Part shown: one piece after another, positions 13,190 to 25,431 of the stretch | Position numbering within the stretch: the stretch's first letter is position 1 | Layout: each line of letters begins with the position of its first letter | Source of the DNA: Dipylidium caninum | Lineage: Eukaryota; Platyhelminthes; Cestoda; Cyclophyllidea; Dipylidiidae | Direction: 5' to 3' | NCBI GenBank assembly: GCA_017562135.1 | Contig: QEYB01001381.1 | Coordinates: forward strand, 1-64,000 | Length of the DNA stretch: 64,000 nucleotides | The notes under the pieces: model-generated | What the model saw: the letters and a program-made list of their open reading frames with translations, nothing else | Told to the model about the DNA's origin: nothing | Databases searched by the model: none | Program-made: the position numbers and the translations under genes

Positions 13190-14250
13190 GATGCCGGGAG
13201 GAAGCGTGTCATTCGCGTGCACGAGTCGCCGTACCTCCGGGATGGCAGGAGGAAAAGGAGGAGGAGGAGGAGGAGGAGGAGGTGAGAATTCCTCCTCGGA
13301 AGGGTCAGCGAGCGCTCGCCACTGCCTGCCAAGCAGACCCACGCACCAGTCAAGCGATGGCACCCACGAGGTGGCTGGTAAATCACGACGGTTGTCTGAA
13401 AGAGTCCACCTCGCGTGGACAGGGAATGCGCAGGAGACTGTGGTGCATCCCCATACAGACGCGATGGACGAAGGACTGTCTGGTGGTGGTGGTGGTGGTG
13501 GTGGTGGTGGTGGTGGTGGTGGTGGTGGTGGTGGTGGTGGTGGTGACGAGTGTCGAGCTCGACATTCACGAGCGTGGAGGCAGACCGGCTTTCCTGTCAC
13601 GAAGTCATACACGCTTTACCATCACCACAACCAGCCAAGGCAGCACAACCAGCACAAGCAGCCAAACCACCACCACCACCACCACCACCACCACCACCAA
13701 CTCCACCATCAGCAGGAGCAGCAGCAGCAGCTGGACAACTTGCGGACATGGTTGACGCTGCTGGTGCTGGTGGCAGTGTTGACGGGCTGAGGAGTGCGAG
13801 TGAGGCAGGGCAGATGATGCTGCCAGCCTGCGGGGCAATGAAGGGGGGGAGGGGGGAGTGAGCGGGTGAGCGGGTGAGCGGGTGATCGGGTGATCGGGTG
13901 AGCGGGTGAGGGGAGGAGAGCACAGACGCGGTCGTCGAGGCCTGTTGACTCGAGTGGACAAGGAGAAGTGGTGTCCGCGTGGGGGCGCGGGGGCGCGGGG
14001 AGGCAGTGGAGCCACAAGTTCATGGGCGCCACGGGTCCACTGGGTGCGTCGACGAGGTGGGAAATCGGTGAGGACGGCCGCGTTGCCCACCACGGGGACG
14101 CCGAAGTGGCACTTGTGTGTCTGGTGAGGGCGGAGAGGTGCGGAGACAGTTGCCAAAGTTGCACAAACTCGCTCTCCTTGACTGCGCTGCTCTCTCCTCC
14201 TCCCCCCATTGTCTCGACAACAATTGCTGTGGCACTTGACAACCGTCTCT
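13190..14250 (-). repeat. Large inverted repeat 1, right arm
   Basis: This is the reverse complement of parts of 7068-8894. From the outer edge inward it matches the left arm start, then has about 65 bases absent from the left arm (near 14121-14188). It then skips about 720 bases and rejoins at the left arm's 7879 position. It runs through the CTCACCCG-type minisatellite (13857-13912, two more copies than the left arm), the CAG/CAC tracts and the inner block, ending at 13190 where similarity stops. The skipped segment is bounded in the left arm by the short shared string GCG(T). Confidence 0.9.
13483..13543. repeat. GGT trinucleotide tract
   Basis: About 60 bases of pure GGT, the complement of the CAC tract in the left arm of inverted repeat 1 and less than half its length. 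The difference fits slippage after duplication. Confidence 0.95.
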
Positions 14251-17200
14251 CCTGTCTGGAAGGGATTCTCGTGTTGTTTCGAGAGTCGGGTTGAGCAATT
14301 CGCCTCACTAACCTACCAGAAGACAACACCTTCAACGTCTATCGAAGTAACTACATTTTGGATTTGTGACTATGGCCCCGCATGGGCAAATTTTTCGTTT
14401 TCGAGGACGGAATTGTCTCCCACTTCCGCCGAATTTCCTCACTAGGTAGACTGGGCTCTGTTGAGAATCCCGTTGGTTTTCTTCCACTTTTGGCCGTTTG
14501 ATTTATCATTTCTTTGTCACGGGTCAGAAATGAAATCCCCTTTCCGCCTCCGCTCCCCTGCTTCTCACGTCACGCCATGTCGTGGGCCACTGTTTCCCTT
14601 CCACGCTCCTCTCATGGACTCTCGTCTTCTCGAAGCGAGCCTTACCAACTCGCCAGCGTCCCGCTGAGTCCCTCCGTCCACCTCCTCCGTGCCGGCGGAC
14701 CCGCGAGGATGCCCTCATCCCCGCGAAGGCAGCCTCCCCTCAACCCTCCGCACTCAGTGGACGGGCAGAAGGCGCGCTGAGTTAACTGTGTGCGGAGCGG
14801 ACATTAAAAGCAGTCTTATCGGTTGAAATTTTTCTCCAATTGCCTCACTCATTCATTCGCAAAACGCGTTGACAGAAGCGGGGCTCAGGCGGAGGAATAG
14901 GCGAAAAAACGAACACCGCAGCTGCTGCCGTAGCAGAAAGAGACACTTTGCGGTTCATCGCTTAAACGGAAATGACAGAGGCGCGAAGGCAGGTGAAGCG
15001 GGCGGTGGGGGCGGGGCGCGAGACGGGCGGAGAGGCGAGGAGAGGGAGAAGAAAGCGGCAAAGTCGGTCAACTGACACATGCACGATTGCGCCCAGGTGC
15101 GTACTCAGAAGCTCTCCTTCGCCTCCACCTCCACCTTCACCTCCGCCGCCGCCTCCGCCTCCTCCTCCTCCTCCTCCCCGTCGTCGTCGTCGTCGTCGTC
15201 GGCTGAAATCGGGCGTTTTTTCAAAACCTTTTCTGTATGACGTCGGTGATTTGACAGTCCAATTTCTTTGCCCTCCTCTCTTCTCCTCTCCTCCCCCGCT
15301 CCGCCCCCCCCCCCTGCCCCGCCCCGCTACCCCCGCCACTCCGATTCAGTCGGTTTAATGCGTGTCAGGGGCCGCAGGAAAGCAACTCGGCTGCTCGCGC
15401 GACGACGTGCTCACCGGCCTGCTCGACCGGCTCGGGTGACAGGGGGCCCTCGGGACGACTTGACAACTTTGCCCATCGAGGGCGGTTACGCCGCTATCAG
15501 TTGGTGTTGTGATCACGACGGTTGTTCTCGCTTCTCAGTCTAAACATTAGAAAGAGACGATTTATTCACCGTGACGTTTTCCTCGTGGACTCACATTCTT
15601 CACTCAGTTGAACATGCGAGTATTGCGAGGAAGGGAATTTTAGCTGCGCCCCTCACGACGGACCGGGCACACTGAGCAGAGGGCGTCTCTGCTGCCAGTC
15701 TTGAAGACCTGAGGCGGACCCTCCGCGCCCCCGTCTTCGTGTCGGCCCTGGATGTGCCCAGGCTGGACTGGTGCTCGCCCCGGGTCTCGTCCCGTCCCGC
15801 CCGGGTAAGTCTCGTCTGGTCTCATCTCGTCTCCTTCTCCTTCTCCTTCTCCTTCTCCTTCTTCCCAGCCTCAAGTCGGCTTGTCAGTGGAGCAGCAGCA
15901 ACCGACTGTTTGATAAATTCTCGTTGGAGATGAGAAGAAGAAGTAAAAGAAGAAGAAGGGGAAGAGGGGGAAGAGGGGGAAGAAGGAGAAATGAAGAGGA
16001 AAGGGGCTGAGGGCAGCTGGAGGCGAAAACCGCACATAAACACGCACTCACCCTGCTGTCTCCGCGGTGTGAGGGTGTCACTTTCCCGACGTCACTTGCG
16101 CTCATTTTCGTCGCGAAATTCAGTCGCCGCAGACTCGTGTTTGGGACGGAGAAGGGAGGCCACTCGTCGAATTATTTGTTCCGCAAAAGAGTCACAGCAG
16201 TCGAGGCAGACGACACACTTGTTTACAAAATTCACAATTTCGCCGATTTTAAAGTGAAATTCACAGTGCTTAGCGCACAGATCGGAGGCTTTTCGTGGGC
16301 CAGGCAGACCCTGGCGGTGGGAGAGCACTCAGCGTCGTCGATTGACGCGTCTGTGATGCGGCGACTGGGGCGACGCCCTCGTGGGGTTTTGAATTGCGAC
16401 AGAAGACTTCCTCGGAATCATTTCTTCCTTCGCGAGGCGCCTCCACCTCCACTTCCACCTCCAGGTGACCGGACAACGCTATTCTCGTTGAAAGCAAAAT
16501 CTCTTTGCACTTCAAGTGCAACCTCGGAAATGGATTCTTGTTAGGAGGGACAAGAACAAGGGGAAATATGCTCAGTGAGTTCGTGTAGCTGAAGAAATGT
16601 GATAAAAAATCGCAGATAAAATGAGATTTGGGGCGAGGGGAGGAGGTGACGGGACTCGCAGATTTCAGTCGTGCGCACGACGTGTGCCTGTGGGGACTGC
16701 GGACAGACGGGCGAACGGGACCTGGGCATGAAATGCCCCCTTGTAGCCCGCCTCGCGAGTGAGAAGGCACCGGCAGTTGGCGTGCACAAGCTTTTCCAAC
16801 TCGGAGCAGCTGAGTTCTCTGGGGGTTGTCCTTTGCCCGGTTCGGTGGCTCCGCAGGGCAACTGCGCGTGGCAGTCGACCGTCGCTGAGGGCTGCCGAGC
16901 CGCCCGACCCGCGGAATGAGGCGAGGAAAGCTGATGGACAAGGAGCCCCACCCTCGTCCTGGCGGACTTCTGCCGCACCTGGGGACGAGTGAGGAGGACG
17001 CTGGGTTCGTTCCACAGATGGACGTTGTGGCCGCTTCCCAGTCGTCAGTTCGCCCTTCGCCTTCACAGGGCTGCAACGTAGCTTTACCTCAGCAGGGTTG
17101 AGGCTCCAGTCCTCGGAGCGGAGGCGGAGTCCGAAGAGATGCATTCGGAGCGGACGACGGGCAGGGCGGGTGAACATTTCTGGTGGTGTCGAGACTGTGC

Positions 17201-18182
17201 GGTAGTCGGTGAAAAATCGTGTAGTCTCCTCTTTACCCCAAGGAGCAGACAGGAGTGAAGGCGGTTCTCTCCGGGCCGTGTGGAGTTTGATTTGCCCTCC
17301 CATCACCGGACGAGGTGCAGGCCTGGAGACGAGACAAGGGGTTGAAACGTCCGAAGGGGCGGATGGCAGGGAATGTGATGTGCTGCCTACCTTTCTACAA
17401 CCATCCACTTTTAAATCTCAAGGTCATCCGAGGCCACGCAGTCGCCTCGTGGTAGTAGGCAAATTGGGCGTGGTGCTTCGAGGGAGGCGGAGGAAACGAG
17501 GCTGAGAAAGGCTTATCTGCACCCTCCGGAAGCGCCAATCAGTCGACCGTTCGGCTGAGCCGAAAGCGTCCTTTAGCCGTCTGCGAAGTCTACTAGCAGC
17601 CGTCTTCATTTCCGTCGTTTATAGTCATTTTGGCCGGGAATACATCATCCCATGACCGTGTGACCGTAGCGTCTCGTCTCACTGCGTCGAGGCATGCGAC
17701 GTCGCACTTTCCCAAAATTAAGAGGCGCCCACGTCCCACGTTGACACTTTTCCGTGTCATCAGCCCGATGACATTTCAGTGGCTCGAGGGTCAAGGGGCG
17801 CGCTGCTTCGAGGACAAGGCGACAGGCAAAAGTGTGAGCTAACGGCTTGGAAAGACATCTTTCGGTGGGAAATGTTCGTCTCGTCACCGAACTGAGTAGG
17901 AGTGCTTTTCGCGAGGAGGTGACATAAGCGGGAGGGAGGGAAATCGCTCAGCACGAATGATGAGACAGCGAACCTCGTGCGGAATTTCAAAGCAGGACGG
18001 GGCTTGAGGGTGGGAATTTCATCCCGCGTTGTTTACTGATTTTGAAAGGGCAGGAAAAGTCATCAATCATGCTAAACGCCATCGAAATAACATTTTTTTC
18101 TGACTAGAAGGAAGTTGAGGTGAACATTCCAGAAGGCAGTTGACATGTTGCTCAGCCTGGTCAGGGAAGTCTTAGTGAGGCG
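14251..18182. other. GC-rich region without recognised genes
   Basis: No supported gene. It contains a CGT run (15179-15201), a TTCTCC hexamer run (15831-15866) and several CTCC/GGAG patches. The longest open frames (16270-17076 and 16665-17408 on minus) overlap each other in different frames, have skewed Arg/Pro/Ser composition and show no domain or splice pattern. I therefore do not call them. Confidence 0.5.
15831..15866. repeat. TTCTCC hexanucleotide repeat
   Basis: A pure polypyrimidine hexamer run of about six copies. Confidence 0.85.
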
Positions 18183-18597
18183 GGTGTTGTTCGGCCCCGC
18201 GCGTTGCGTCGATGTTACGCGGCGGTGCAAAAGTGGCTCTCCACTGGCCTCGAGGAGGCGCCTCGTCCGACCGCCTCCACCGACTCGCACACGTGGACGC
18301 ACTTCAGTCGACCCACGCTCACGCGCTGTCTGTCCGCCACTGTTCACTCGCCCACCTCCACCTCCACCTCCACAGCCTCGTCTCCTCCTCCCACTTGGCC
18401 CACTTCGTCTACCTTCCCCTCCTCCTCCTCCTCCTCCTCCTCTTTTCTTCTCGGACTACTGGCAATATCGCCTCGTCGTGAACTGCCTTCGCTGTTCACG
18501 TGGCTTGGTGGACGTGGACTATTTCAACTGCCTCACACACCCTCCTGCCTTCTTCCGCCGCCCTCCACCGTCCTCCACCACCTCTTCGCATCCACCC
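18183..18597 (+). repeat. Inverted repeat 2, left arm (415 bases)
   Basis: This arm is an almost perfect reverse complement of 23767-24181. By eye only two base differences are seen, both near 18216-18221. Both edges are sharp: outside 18183 and beyond 18597 the two copies are unrelated. Both arms contain the same CCTCCACC and CTCCTCC tracts at equal length, which argues for recent copying or active homogenisation. No coding role is claimed. The Ser/Thr/Pro-rich open frame crossing the arm is present in both copies but is driven by the repeats. Confidence 0.93.
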
Positions 18598-21500
18598 CCT
18601 ACCTCCGCTACCATCGCCACCGTCATCGTCACCTGCATCGCCGTTAGTAGCCGCCCTCCGCCCTCCCGCCTGCCCTTCCGCCCGCAGGGCTACAGCCAAC
18701 ATTCTCCACCTGCGAAGACAGACCCTCCACCGGTGCACCGCGGCGACGCGACGACCGGAAGCGACGACTGGGGCGACGCGGATGGGCTCAGACGAGATGA
18801 CTGCCACACCGGTTTAGTAGTTGCAGTGTCCTTCAATGCAGTTGTTCTGCCTCTCGCGCATCCTCGCCACCAATGGACTTTCCCTGCGGAGGAGAAATCC
18901 GAAAGAGCACTTTTTCGGTGTATTTGGACGCCCTCGGCGAACGGCTTGACATGAGAGCCTGAACGGATGTCAACTCCATTCGAGCTCGGACATTCGAACC
19001 GAGGGAAGAAGAAACTGAGGCGGCCGCAACTCCTTCGCGAAAGCGAGTGCAGGCGGCACTTTGGCGCTTTGACGTGATGTCTCGAGCGACTTCGGCCGAG
19101 GGCCTGGCTTTCATGGGAACGAATCACTTGCCCCTTGGAGACTCCGAGCCTCACTGATGCACAGAACTTCCAGTTCTGTGGGTCGCAGGGAATAATGAAG
19201 GCGGGCTGGCAGTTACGGCAAACTGCCCCATTGACGCGCTGAATGTCAGGCGGACAGTCCACGAGGGGCCTCCGTCAGCAAATGGAAGCATCTCCTGCGC
19301 CCCCGCGGAACTGTCGACCGCTCACGTGCCGACAGCTCGGCCAACTGCCCCCCAAGCAAAGGAGTTTCGGGCCAGGCGCATCGACGCCGGAGTCATGGAC
19401 GCGGTTCGGAGATATTTTCCGCGTCTCCTCTTTGCCACCACTTTGTCGGGGGGGAAAATAGTGGCCACATCGTCCAGACTTCATCACTTCGCGGAGATAC
19501 TTTTGTTTTGCCTTAAAGAACCCCACACTGGAGATTATTCTTCATTATAGCTGAGAGCATTCACACGCACTCAGACCTCTCCCGGCATGACAGCATTGAC
19601 AAGTGATTAGACAGGTGGGCTGCTTCGCCTTTAGAGCCCCGTTTGGGTGCCGTACATCAGTGCAGACGGGCGGTTCAGAAGGGGACTGGTCCACTCGTAG
19701 ACAGTGAGGCGGCGACGGTTCGTCCAAGGCGGAACGGTGGGTCGAAAAGTGGAAGGGAAGGCGCTGTGGACGAGAACCTCGGAGTGGGCCGATGAAAAGC
19801 CGCCTCACCGTCCCCTCGGTCAAAGCAGCAGAGGCAGTTCCAGGCGATTTCGGGCAGCGCTGGTTTCCTTTGTCTCAGCGGGCACATGACACGGCGGTGA
19901 TTGGTGAACTCCAGCAAAATGTCGGTTATTCACCAAAAAATGCCTCTTCTCGCTGCGATGCCCAACCGGAATTGTTTTCCCCTCACCAGTGCGGATTACT
20001 CAGTCAGTGGACAATTTCTCCGTGGAGGCAAAAATTTTCAACTCCTCACTGGCGAGGAGCCGAGTGGGCAAGTGAGTTGCATGCTTCTGCTCTGCCACCA
20101 CCACCACCGCCACCACCACCGTCGGTATGGTCTTTTTTCCCTCCTTCCTTGCCTCGGCAGCCCCCTCACGCTTTTTACACGGTTCTCCCTTCACGAGAAT
20201 TAATCTCCCGTTGCATCGAAGCAGCAGCAGCATCAACATCAGCGGGAGCAGCAGCTACTTCCACTGCTGCTGCTACATTTTTTCCGCGACCGCCATCTGA
20301 GCCGCGGGCAGGAGAGAGGGAGGGAGAGAAAGAGAGACTTGAGCAGTCAAAAAAGTCGCCTCTCGCTCCATCTTCCCACTCTCCTTCCTCTCCTCCTTTC
20401 AGTTCGTTTTCTCAACTGCGATATTTACGTGTACTCTGCGGAAACCTCAACTCCTGTGCGCTGCCTGCCCGCCCGCCTGCCTGCCTCATTTTTTTGCCTT
20501 AAATCCGGTTTCTTTCCTTCTTTCCTCCCTCCTCTCCTCAATCTAACGTGAAGCGAGGTGTCTTTTTGCGGCCAAATCCATTGGTTGGAGAGCTTCTCAC
20601 GCGTCTCCTCGCCGGGGCTTAAATGAGAGCATTAAGGAGGCAGCGCGTCTTCCCAAGTGGGGAACGACCGTGGCGAAGGTGATACGAGGATTTGCCAGCA
20701 TTAGCACCCGAAAGTTCGAGTAGGGTGGCAGTATCAGCAGCATCAGCAGCAGCAAAATTGGGAAGGGGCCCACTCTAAAATTCACCTGGATGGCTCAAAA
20801 AGAAAAGCATCAACTAAAAGCCATTGGGGTGAAGGTGTTAGTCGGTTGGGTGGGGGAACCATGGAGCCTGGTGCCAGCCCGTTTCCATATGCGCAGGAGC
20901 AGCCGGCAGACCCACAAATCTACCGCCAGTACGGGTGGAGCACGCCGAAAGTCGTCAAAGTATGTCCGCGACTGCTATCATTCCACCTACTTTTCGTCGT
21001 CAACCACGTATCCCTGCATGCAGAAGAGGTTGTGGAGGTGCGCCAACGAAGACAGCAGAATTTGCACGAACGAGTCACAGGCCTCGCCACTCAGTTATGG
21101 CGGGGTGAAGTGTTGCGTCGGACGATTTACGTACACCTCGTGAGAAACTGATGGGAGGAATTTGTTAATCATTCGACTTCGCCGCTGTATTCAAAATCCA
21201 CACCGTCAACCGCCTGTTAAGCAAATTCTTGGCACCTCCTCCGGCCTAGATTAAAGAAGCACATAACCCGAAGTGAAGTCGTGACGAGGGAGGCTTCAAT
21301 TCCGGCCTGCCATCGTCAGCTCCATTCGGAAGCCCCCTTCGGCGAGAGTGCTGGGCCATGAGGGGGTACGTCTTTAATTGATTCGCTTACTTTTGGAATG
21401 TTTAATTAGTGAGTCGCAGTGACACTTCAGTTGACTTTCCTTTGCGCGTTTCATACCACCAATAAACACAAATTAACTTTCAACTCCTTTTTGTATGGCG

Positions 21501-23766
21501 GTTTCAAGTTGCTTAAAGGGCTACGACCACCTTTTAAAATTCCAATTATTTTTTACGGCACCAAACAACTAATTCATCTGAAGAACCGGAATTTTAACTT
21601 CAAGCCTTAATTTCTAATTTTTCTTTGTTGTTCGAGCTCCGCGAAGTATGAAACCCACCAAGACACCCTACTGAAATAACAGCGCACCACATCAGTAGTA
21701 TCGTGGGTTGACAAAATCTCTGAGTCAATACGCATTGAGCTTTCGTCTGATGAAAAGTTCGGCTGATTATGCGGCTTACTACACGGTTTGCTAAGTTTTG
21801 GTGGGTCGCGGACGATTGGAACTCGTCCCGCCTCTTGCACACTGTCGGTATAATTTAAGGGCAAACTCGACGGAATGAGGGTCAGAGACCTCAGCGTCCG
21901 CTCTCCCCGATGACATCCACTCCTGGCGGCAGATATACTCATATACGCATTCACCGGATCATTATTCCATTACCCTTCCCATTTTGTTAAATTGTGCAAG
22001 CAAAGAGGCAGAAAAGCCGTCCTCGGTTTCCGTTCTTCCACGCGAGATGGACCCGTTTGTGGCAATACTTGCCGTATTTTCCTCTTACGAAGAGCATATT
22101 AGAAGAAGGACGAGTCTGGTTGATGGAATATTGGCGCAGCTTTTTGAATGCAAGCATCTTAACAATTTTGCCGTCTGAAAATCGCCCGATGGCGAGACGG
22201 GCGGGAGAGGCGAAGCGAGGCAGCGAGAGCCACACGACACAACTTATGCAACGGACAAACTTTCTCGCCTCTGTACTTCGTTTCGCTCGAGGTGGTGGCA
22301 TTTTGACGTCGGTGGCTTGACACCGTGCCGACGGGGACTGGGACGGCGACGGCGACGGCGACGACAGGACTGCGACGACGCGGACGGTCCGGACGACGGC
22401 GCGGCTGAGTGGAAGGGAGGGCAGGGGACTTATCAAATGACTGCCCACGGCGCACTGACAGGGCAGGCCGCCGGCGCTCGCTCACGCAAGACTGCGCGGG
22501 GGTGAAGGTGTGGCTGTCAAAATGACGACTTCTCCCACCGCTGCTTTGCACGGTTCCGCACTTGTATGCAAAAGTGACTGCTTAAAAATTTATTATTATT
22601 ATTCTTCTTCCTCCTCCTCCTCCTCGACTCTGCGTACTACTTTTCTCATTGGGAAAATTGCCTGCCCCGCGGTTCTTCCACGCCGCCTAACGCCGCATTC
22701 ACTCAGCAACGTCGCGGCCCTGGAGAAGCCCGCTTCACCGCTGAGGCTGTCAGCTGTTGTTGGGGTCCACCATCGCCGTCTGAACGCTGGCAAGCGCTGC
22801 CGGTGGCCCGGGGGACCACGCGGCGTTGTGGATGGAAGAAAACTACTGATGCGTTCCCCTTGGTCCACGTGCACTCCAAGGTGGGCGGCAGCGTCGGGAG
22901 GCCTCGTCAGGAGCTCGTGGCATCCATGCAAATGCCGCTCAAAGGGGCTCAGTTTAACCCCGAGGATGTGTGGCTCTGGAACTCAGCGATCCACAGCAGG
23001 AGGGGATGCGAGATCCTAATTAAGACATTTTTGCGTCTTGCACAATCTATCGTGGTTCGGGTCAAATGCCAATCGAAGTGAACAGGAGAGCTACGACTTG
23101 AGCGACAGGCGCTCGGTCCTGCTGGAGGCGTCACTTGCTAGGCAAACAACGCAGGAGGGCGGAGGGCGGCGGCTAGTGACGGCGAAAACTGTTGTGATGG
23201 TAGCGGAGGTGGAGGGAGGCGTGGTTTGCCGACGACGGGCGAAGGTGGAGGTGGAGGGCGGTGGAGGACTCGAGACTGCGTGGTGGGTGGGTGCAGCAGA
23301 CGTTCACCGCTGCCGCCGTCGTCTGCAAGAAAGACGCGCCAGAGTGACAGAGTCGTTTGCTCTACTCACGTCGTCCCGTGGGGAGGCGGAGGTGGGGCAG
23401 ACGCACGTGCCACACACACAACTGCCTCGGTGGGGCGTGGGCACGCGACGCGCACTCACCCGCCTCGTAGACTCGTCAAAGTCATGTCTCTGTCGACGTC
23501 TGCGGGTGGGGCATCCGCGATCGCATCCTCCTCCACTCGACGCTGCGTGGCCGCCTTCAGTTGGAGCAGCGCAGCGAAGAGGGAGGCACAGAGGCGAGTG
23601 ACGGCGAGCGGGGGTAGAGAAAGGGACGGCTTCACCTCGCAACGCAATCAGCTCGGAGGCGGGAGGCGAGGTTTTCCGACGACTTGGAGTGGACGCGTGT
23701 CCTCTATGTGGGTGGGTGGGAGGGGAGATGGAGAGTGGAAGTCCCTTGAATCAACAGACGACATTT
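18598..23766. other. Spacer between arms of inverted repeat 2
   Basis: A 5.2 kb spacer. Apart from the weak exon candidate at 20861-20959, I see no coding evidence. It holds CAC/CCG patches near 20090, GCA patches near 20220 and 20735, an AT-rich islet with TTTAATTAGT near 21380-21410 and an ATT/CTCC patch near 22590-22625. Confidence 0.5.
20861..20959 (+). CDS. Candidate first coding exon, unknown protein
   Basis: An ATG in a good initiation context (AACCATGG) opens a 33-codon stretch. The frame starts M-E-P-G-A-S-P-F-P-Y-A-Q-E-Q, ends W-S-T-P-K-V-V-K and runs into a donor-like AAA|GTATGT at 20960. The composition (Pro, Gln and aromatic residues, little Arg or Ser) differs from the surrounding chance frames. 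Without splicing, the frame stays open to 21151 (96 residues). No partner exon was found downstream, no family is recognised, and a 33-codon match to an ATG and a donor can arise by chance. Confidence 0.22.
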
Positions 23767-24181
23767 GGGTGGATGCGAAGAGGTGGTGGAGGACGGTGGA
23801 GGGCGGCGGAAGAAGGCAGGAGGGTGTGTGAGGCAGTTGAAATAGTCCACGTCCACCAAGCCACGTGAACAGCGAAGGCAGTTCACGACGAGGCGATATT
23901 GCCAGTAGTCCGAGAAGAAAAGAGGAGGAGGAGGAGGAGGAGGAGGGGAAGGTAGACGAAGTGGGCCAAGTGGGAGGAGGAGACGAGGCTGTGGAGGTGG
24001 AGGTGGAGGTGGGCGAGTGAACAGTGGCGGACAGACAGCGCGTGAGCGTGGGTCGACTGAAGTGCGTCCACGTGTGCGAGTCGGTGGAGGCGGTCGGACG
24101 AGGCGCCTCCTCGAGGCCAGTGGAGAGCCACTTTTGCACCGCAGCGCAACATCGACGCAACGCGCGGGGCCGAACAACACC
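23767..24181 (-). repeat. Inverted repeat 2, right arm (415 bases)
   Basis: The reverse complement of 18183-18597, the same length and nearly identical, with abrupt edges. The inner flank (23701-23766) and outer flank (from 24182) share nothing visible with the flanks of the left arm. I saw no obvious target-site duplication at the outer edges. Confidence 0.93.
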
Positions 24182-25395
24182 GCTCCCGTTTAAGCGTCGC
24201 TAACGGTGACCGAAATGCCCTCCAACTTGCCGGTTCCCGTAACGGGAGCAAACTTAGTAGATTTCAGTTGCAGCAGAACGGAAAGTGGACGGTTCACAGG
24301 CCCTTCTGTCCAACTCAATCGCAGGACGCTGTGGAGGCGACGGGGCTACAACAACGGGGAATTGCAGGATCAAGTGGCCAGGTTGCTCGAGGACCACCTC
24401 CTCGTTTTAATGAATGTTGCTCGTCCCTGCACCATCCTTTCGGCAGTCGACGACAGTTGTCCCAGTCTCCGAGCCACCACGGTTGGTGTAGACGGTCCCC
24501 TTGCGTGCCAAATTCTCCGATATATCGCAGCGCCCCTTGACGACGGGAACCGTTCCCGCCGAGGTGTGGATCGGCGTCGCTGCGAACACGTCGACCAGGC
24601 ATTTCTGTGTTTGCCTCCTCTGGACGACGCAGTCGGGCGACGGTGCACGCGGTCGCCCTCTTCTCCGTCCGCGTGGGCGTTCGCGTGAGGGAAGGCGGCG
24701 GGCCCGGGGGTCATTCCACGATCCAACATCTCAGCTGAGCCCACCGCAGACCCTCTGCGCCGAAGCGGCTCGGTGGTGTTGACCGAAGTGCGAGAAGGGG
24801 AATAAGCAATTCGAATTAGCAGAGGTTTCTCCTCCCAACCACTTCGTTTGAACAGATTTCACGAGGAGTGGGGCAGTTTAGGCATGTAATCGCGTCTTGG
24901 CCGCTTCACTCCACACAGGGAACACTGCGGGTGGGGAGCGCGGCCCAAAGAGGCGTTTGGCAGTCTGCCGCCCATCGCGACTGCCCCCGCTGGATTCTTC
25001 CTCGCCCCGATTGAATTCCATGCGAGGGCGCAGCAGTCACACTTTGTCGAGACTCACTTGGCGGGCGGCCGACGATCATTGCGGCCCTTAATCGACCGGG
25101 CGTCGGAACGCCGATGGTTGCTGTCTCCACGAGTTCTGAGGACGTCGTCGGGACAGTCACCGAGGCGACGTCGAGTGCGAGCGGCCATTCTCGCCAGCTG
25201 CGAGGCGTTTCATGGCGCGATGTTAGGAGGGGCAGCTTTCCCCAGTGGAAGTGCCGAAGTCCATAACCTCCCCAAATAATTTAATTATCAATTAATTGAG
25301 TGAGTGAGTAAGGCAGCCCACTTCGTATGCCCACGAACCACGTGTCACGCAGAGGCGGGAGGGGCGTGGAGGGCGGACGAGGACGTCGCGGCAAA

Positions 25396-25431
25396 TCCGG
25401 TCCGGTCCGGTCCGGTCCGGTCCGGTCCGGG
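25396..25431. repeat. GGTCC pentanucleotide repeat
   Basis: About seven consecutive copies of a pentamer, leading into a GGGGC-rich stretch. Confidence 0.9.

Noticed and set aside
16270..17408. Two overlapping minus-strand frames of 268 and 247 codons
   Set aside because: They overlap each other in different frames, are Arg/Ser/Pro-rich as expected of GC-rich DNA without stops, and contain no recognisable domain.
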